A program made the position numbers and the translations under genes. The notes under the pieces are model-generated. The model worked only from the letters and a program-made list of their open reading frames with translations. It did no database searches and had not been told where the DNA came from. This document shows positions 60,249-64,000 of a stretch of 64,000 nucleotides of DNA, piece after piece. How positions within the stretch are numbered: position 1 is the stretch's first letter; each line of letters opens with the position of its first letter. Source of the stretch: Kineosporia sp. NBRC 101731 (GTDB taxonomy: Bacteria; Actinomycetota; Actinomycetes; Actinomycetales; Kineosporiaceae); the NCBI RefSeq assembly GCF_030269305.1, contig NZ_BSTC01000002.1:248001-312000 (forward strand), read 5' to 3'.

Positions 60249-61499
60249 ATGTCCCGGTCCGAACTGGCCCCCTCGTCACATGTCATCGTGATCAATCGCT
60301 GGCGGGAGCACTACGCGGAATATGCCGCCCATATCGACCACCACCGGCATCGCGTGACCTACGTGAGTACCGAGGTGGGTCTGGCCTCGGTGCCGGACAC
60401 CGCGACCGAGGTCGTCGTGGTGACGGCTACCGACGATCTGGCCGAGGTCACCGCGGCCGTCGACGACCTGGTCGGCCGGCACGGACGCCCCGACGGGATC
60501 GTCGCTCTCAAGGAGGACGATCTCCTGATCGGCGCCGCACTGCGGGAGCGGTGGAGCGTGCCCGGCCCGTCGGCCGGCCAGTTGCTGCCGTTCCGCGACA
60601 AACTGGTGATGGCGTCCCTCATCGCCGAGGCGGGCGTACCCGCACCGGCATTCGCAGCGGCCCCGGACGCCGCGCGGGTGACGGCCTTCGCGCAGCTCCA
60701 CGGCTGGCCGGTGATCGTCAAACCGACGACGGCCAGTTCCAGCCTGGGTGTGGTGCGGGTCGAAACCCCGCAGGACGCGGCCGGCCTGGACCTCGACGAC
60801 GGTCCGCACATCGTGCAGACCTTCGATCCGCGCCCGATCCATCACGTGGACGGTTCCTTCGACGGGGAGAAGGTCTGTGTCGTCCGGACGTCCCGTTATC
60901 TCACCAGTTGCCTGGACTTCCGTGACGGAAAGGTTCTGAGCACGGTCGAGGAAGACGACCCGGTACTCCAGCAGTTCGTGGCCGACTTCGCCGACCGGGC
61001 CCTGCGCGCGCTCACGGACCGGCCCACCGTGTTCCATCTGGAACTGTTCGTCGACCGGACGACCGGTGAGTGCAGCTTCCTGGAGGTCGGGGCACGCGTC
61101 GGAGGTGGAGAGACGTCGTTGCTGTGGCGCGAGGTGCACGGGACGGACCTGATGGAGATCGCTGTCCGCTATCAGCTCGCACTGCCGTCACCGTTGATCT
61201 CCGCGCCGGCCACTCGTGAGGTCGCGGGCTATCTCCTGGCGCCGGCCCCGCAGAACAGGCCGTGCCGGATCACCACCGTCACATCGATGCTCGGGCAGTC
61301 GCCCGGCCCCTACGCGGAGTCGATCCCGGAGGCCGGCGACGTGCTGTCCGACGCCGACTCCTACTACGAGCACGTGGGTGGGAGATTCCGCTTCCGGGGT
61401 GTTTCCACGGCCGCGGTGGAGGAGGCCATCCGGCGGACCGCAGCCACGTTCCGGGTGGAGGGGGAGGCGCTGGAACAGCGTGTCTCCCAGTTCGCCTGA
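60249..61499 (+). CDS. ATP-grasp carboxylate-amine ligase
   Basis: A 416-residue ATP-grasp enzyme. ATP-binding Lys is in WPVIVKPTTASSSLGVVRVE and the metal-binding Glu in FLEVGARVGGGETSLL, close to L-amino-acid ligase. AAGGAGA lies just before the ATG at 60249. It is the last gene of the sulfotransferase-aminotransferase-transketolase run. It could couple the DADH-type amino acid to a second acid, for example the hydrazinoacetate-derived unit (inference). Differs strongly from the ligases at 36380 and 39995. Confidence 0.88.
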   Translation: MSRSELAPSSHVIVINRWREHYAEYAAHIDHHRHRVTYVSTEVGLASVPDTATEVVVVTATDDLAEVTAAVDDLVGRHGRPDGIVALKEDDLLIGAALRERWSVPGPSAGQLLPFRDKLVMASLIAEAGVPAPAFAAAPDAARVTAFAQLHGWPVIVKPTTASSSLGVVRVETPQDAAGLDLDDGPHIVQTFDPRPIHHVDGSFDGEKVCVVRTSRYLTSCLDFRDGKVLSTVEEDDPVLQQFVADFADRALRALTDRPTVFHLELFVDRTTGECSFLEVGARVGGGETSLLWREVHGTDLMEIAVRYQLALPSPLISAPATREVAGYLLAPAPQNRPCRITTVTSMLGQSPGPYAESIPEAGDVLSDADSYYEHVGGRFRFRGVSTAAVEEAIRRTAATFRVEGEALEQRVSQFA

Positions 61500-61505
61500 C
61501 CTCAG

Positions 61506-61545
61506 CTGCTGTTACCCGGAACCGATCGGTTCCGGGTAACAGCAG
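61506..61545. terminator. 40-bp perfect palindrome at the right end of the cluster
   Basis: The arms (CTGCTGTTACCCGGAACCGA on the left) meet without a loop at 61525/61526. It lies 7 bp after the last cluster gene and 8 bp before the convergent tmRNA 3' end, so it can terminate both. Confidence 0.88.
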
Positions 61546-61553
61546 GTCAGAGC

Positions 61554-61921
61554 GGTGGAGGTGGGGGGAATCGAACCCCCGTCCGTCAGCGCAGAACCAG
61601 GGCTTCTCCGGGCGCAGTCTGCTACGGCTTTTCTCAGCCCCAGCGATCCCACAGACAGGTCGCTGAGCCGGGCTCAGTCACGGTTAGTGTTCCCGCAGGC
61701 CCCGTAACCGGTCCCTTGGGCAGTGGCCTTCTAGTCGACGCCAGGACCCGGGACGAAGGCATTCCCGAACTGACGGACTCACACTCGCTTAGGCAGCGAG
61801 GGCGAAGTCGTTGCGCTGTGTATCGGCAACTATTGTTTTGCGACGAGGATTTACGAGATCACATCGCGTACTCGGCCCGCTTCTCCTGGTAAGACGACCA
61901 ACGTCGAAACCAGTCACCCCC
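61554..61921 (-). ncRNA. ssrA: Transfer-messenger RNA (tmRNA)
   Basis: About 368 nt on the minus strand. The 5' end GGGGGTGACTGGTTTCGAC and the 3' T-arm GGGTTCGATTCCCCCC are classical. The first seven bases pair with CACCTCC near the 3' end. The CCA is not fully encoded. After AATAGTT the resume frame encodes ADTQRNDFALAA followed by TAA, the proteolysis tag. It works with SmpB, encoded 145 bp away in the same direction, to rescue stalled ribosomes. Confidence 0.97.
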
Positions 61922-62066
61922 GAGGGGAGTGGATCTGGTTCGACAAGATCTGGAACTTCCCAGTCTTGCCGTGTTCAGTTATCAAACGGTGCGGCCAGGT
62001 TCGGCCCCACCGCGCTGTACAACTCTACAGCCTCGGGCCGTGTTCCCGCCTCTTCAATTGACCCGG

Positions 62067-62537
62067 CTAGCGGTTGGCCCGCAGCGACATGGCGCGATCG
62101 GACTCGCGCTTGTCCTGACGCTCACGCAGGGTCTGCCGCTTGTCCCAGTGCTTCTTACCGCGGGCCAGGGCGATCTCCACCTTGGCCTTGCCGTCCTTGA
62201 AGTAGAGCTGCAGCGGCACCAGCGTGTAACCACCCTCACGGGTACTACCCGCCAGCTTGTCGATCTCGGCGCGGTGCAGCAGCAGCTTGCGGCGCCGGCG
62301 CGGGGAGTGGTTGTTCCACGTGCCCTGGAAGTACTCCGGGATGTGCACGTGCTCCAGCCAGGCCTCACCACGATCGATCTGGGCGAAGCCGTCGGCCAGG
62401 GAAGCCCTTCCCTGGCGCAGGGCCTTGACCTCGGTACCGGTGAGCACGATGCCCGCCTCGTACGTGTCGTCGATGTGATAGTCGTGCCGTGCCTTGCGGT
62501 TGGACGCAACCACCTTCTTGCCAGTTTCCCTGGGCAC
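62067..62537 (-). CDS. smpB: SsrA-binding protein SmpB
   Basis: A 156-residue protein with the family signature [20 protein letters not shown], then [19 protein letters not shown], and [24 protein letters not shown]. The basic C-terminal tail ([16 protein letters not shown]) enters the empty ribosomal A site. It binds tmRNA, whose gene is immediately downstream. It closely follows the M23 peptidase gene. Confidence 0.97.
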   Translation of the reverse strand: MPRETGKKVVASNRKARHDYHIDDTYEAGIVLTGTEVKALRQGRASLADGFAQIDRGEAWLEHVHIPEYFQGTWNNHSPRRRRKLLLHRAEIDKLAGSTREGGYTLVPLQLYFKDGKAKVEIALARGKKHWDKRQTLRERQDKRESDRAMSLRANR

Positions 62538-62647
62538 GCCTACCTCACCTCTTCCGCCGAATGCCGAAGAGCAAGTCTATGAGGTGGCGCAGCCCCTGCC
62601 CACTTCATTACCCCGGGTTACGCGGTGAGCGTCGTACGGGGAGAGCA

Positions 62648-63946
62648 TCAGAGCCAGCCCATCGGATCGGTGGTGCCGCCGTTCACCCACACCTCGAAGT
62701 GGAGGTGGCAGCCGGTCGACAGGCCCGTGGTGCCGGAGTATCCGATCAGCTGGCCCCGGCTGACCTGGCCGGAGTGAACGCTGATGCGGCTGAGGTGGTT
62801 GTACGACGTGGCCACGCCGGCTCCCCGGAGCCGTCCGTGGTCGACCACGATCTGGTTGCCGTAACCGCCCGACCAGCCCGCCCGCACGATCGACCCGGAG
62901 GCCGCCGCCCTCACCGGAGTACCGCAGGGAGCACCGAAATCGGTGCCCGTGTGCAGCTTCCGGTAGTTCAGGATCGGGTGGTAGCGCCAGCCGTAGCTCG
63001 AGGTGATCGGGGCGCCGACCGGGTAGGACAGGGTCGACCCGCCCGGCGCCGCTTCCGGCTCCGCGTCGTCGGCGGCCCGGGCCCGGGCGGCCGCGGCCCG
63101 CTCCCGCAGGATCCGGGCGAGCTTCTCCTGCTCGGCCTCGGCCGCGTCGATCCGCTTCTGCTCGGCGGCCTTCCTCGCGGAGATGACCCGGACCGCCGCG
63201 CCGCGCACGTCGACGAGCTTCTTGATCTCCTGTGTGGCCGACCGGGCCTGGGTGGTCGCGGCCTCGCGCTGCACCACGACCTGCGCGGCCTGTTCCTTGA
63301 GGTCGGCCACCTGCTTCCGGCCGGCGTCGAGTTTCGCCTTGCGGGCCCGAATCTCAGCCTGCTCGACGGCGAGCCGGTCGATGGCACCACCCTGGGCCCG
63401 CAGCACGTTCCCGGCCAGACCCAGCCGATCGGTGAACTGTTCGGGGGTCTGCGCGTTCAGGGCGATCGACAGCCCGGTCAGACCGGAACTGACATAGGCC
63501 TCACGGGCGATCCGGCCCAGCCGGTCCCGGGTCTCCTGTTCCTGCTCAGCACGCGACGCGAGGGCCCGTTGCGCCTTGTCGACCGCGGCGACCGCGAGCT
63601 CCAGCTCGTCGGCCAGCTGCTCGTCCCGCTGATCGGCCCGCCGCAGGGCTGCCTCGGCGACCTTCAGGCGGGAGTTGGCATCCGCGAGCCGCGCCTGGGC
63701 CGTCCGCAACCGGACCGCGGCCTCGACCAGATCGTCCGATGTTCCCTCGAGATCGTCGCGCAGCTGCTTGATCTCGTCGGCGAGCTTCGCCTGCTTGTCC
63801 CTGACCTCGTCCGCCGCCGCCGGGGTCGCGGTCTGCGCCACCTGCGTGACGCCGACCGCGAGAGCTGACCCGGCCACCATCAAGGCCGCGAAAAACCGGG
63901 TAGGACGGCCCGTCCTACCGGGTGCACCAGTGGTCCACCGCTTCAT
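62648..63946 (-). CDS. Exported M23 (LytM-type) peptidase with coiled coil
   Basis: A 432-residue EnvC-like protein. A signal or anchor helix (near residues 20-40) is followed by a long coiled coil (about 50-300, rich in Ala, Glu, Arg) and a C-terminal M23 domain. The zinc-site residues are His and Asp in HTGTDFGAPCG and the HLH in GCHLHFEVW. In actinobacteria this gene usually lies between ftsX and smpB and is activated by FtsEX at the division site; ftsE and ftsX would be just off the right edge. AGGAGG lies 7 bases before the ATG at 63946. Confidence 0.93.
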   Translation of the reverse strand: MKRWTTGAPGRTGRPTRFFAALMVAGSALAVGVTQVAQTATPAAADEVRDKQAKLADEIKQLRDDLEGTSDDLVEAAVRLRTAQARLADANSRLKVAEAALRRADQRDEQLADELELAVAAVDKAQRALASRAEQEQETRDRLGRIAREAYVSSGLTGLSIALNAQTPEQFTDRLGLAGNVLRAQGGAIDRLAVEQAEIRARKAKLDAGRKQVADLKEQAAQVVVQREAATTQARSATQEIKKLVDVRGAAVRVISARKAAEQKRIDAAEAEQEKLARILRERAAAARARAADDAEPEAAPGGSTLSYPVGAPITSSYGWRYHPILNYRKLHTGTDFGAPCGTPVRAAASGSIVRAGWSGGYGNQIVVDHGRLRGAGVATSYNHLSRISVHSGQVSRGQLIGYSGTTGLSTGCHLHFEVWVNGGTTDPMGWL

Positions 63947-64000
63947 CCGCGTGCCTCCTGTCGCTGATCACCCCCATGAGCGGGTGGCAACATTGGTCAC

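Noticed and set aside
61500-61560. att site duplication for a mobile element at ssrA
   Set aside because: I looked for a second copy of the tmRNA 3' sequence near the left cluster edge and saw none, and no integrase gene is in the window; kept only as a hypothesis.
61553-62040. Apparent ORFs across the tmRNA region (for example 61811-62200)
   Set aside because: They read through the structured ssrA RNA and its flank; no protein similarity.
63898-63920. Inverted repeat GGTAGGACGG / CCGTCCTACC
   Set aside because: It lies inside the signal-peptide coding region of the M23 peptidase and is short; no independent function can be supported.

Overview
This is a high-GC chromosome segment of an actinobacterium (Actinomycetota). 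The signs are many GTG starts, a DinB/mycothiol-type protein, LacI-controlled CUT1 sugar uptake without its own ATPase gene, an AfsR-type regulator, and the M23 peptidase - smpB - ssrA order with an ADTQRNDFALAA tmRNA tag. A Kineosporia-like filamentous actinomycete would fit, but the genus cannot be fixed from sequence reading alone.

Region 1 (1-5990) is a glycoside-use locus: a LacI regulator cut by the left edge, a GH2 glycosidase, and a divergent solute-binding lipoprotein with two permeases. Two near-identical 14-bp operators lie in the shared promoter region. Region 2 (6100-20952) is ordinary chromosome: MOSC protein, GlsB-like membrane protein, LuxR regulator, BluB-like enzyme, secreted DUF6345-type protein, dienelactone-hydrolase-like protein, D-Ala-D-Ala carboxypeptidase, DinB protein, HtpG, PIG-L deacetylase, several small membrane proteins and a DUF1152 protein.

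Region 3 (20964-61499, about 40 kb) is a biosynthetic gene cluster that appears to join two rare chemistries. The first is a hydrazine module: lysine N6-hydroxylase, FAD amine oxidase and cupin-MetRS fusion, the set known to make hydrazinoacetic acid for s56-p1 and triacsin. It is followed by an acyl-ACP ligase, carrier protein, GNAT acyltransferase, acyl-CoA-dehydrogenase-like oxidase and C45-type acylase. The second is an amino-group carrier protein (LysW) module: LysW, LysX-, LysZ-, LysY- and LysK-like enzymes, a split transketolase and a DegT aminotransferase. This is the logic known for 2,6-diamino-5,7-dihydroxyheptanoic acid (DADH) in vazabitide. Next to it are a sulfotransferase and two unusual proteins positioned like the sulfate-eliminating aziridine synthase (AziU2/AziU3, Vzb10/Vzb11 type). 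A single-module NRPS with an abnormal condensation motif, a pair of acyl-CoA dehydrogenase-like proteins, three intact and one degenerate ATP-grasp ligase, a KAS III-like enzyme with its own ACP, a 2OG dioxygenase, an SDR, an alpha/beta hydrolase and an MFS exporter complete it. The predicted product is a small peptide joining a hydrazinoacetate-derived hydrazine/hydrazone unit with a DADH-derived, possibly aziridine-containing, amino acid.

The cluster has a clear layout: one long leftward run (39773 to 20964), a divergent rightward regulatory run (39995 to 46054: ligase, DUF1062 protein, AfsR-like regulator, 51-residue repeat peptide, LuxR regulator), a second leftward run (54431 to 46146: LysX, LysK, NRPS, two dehydrogenases) and a second rightward run (54657 to 61499: sulfotransferase to final ligase). 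Two divergent promoter regions (39774-39994 and 54432-54656) control it.

Region 4 (61506-63946) is conserved housekeeping: tmRNA gene ssrA, smpB and an M23 cell-wall peptidase. The cluster abuts the 3' end of ssrA, a classical integration site, although no integrase or att repeat is visible here.
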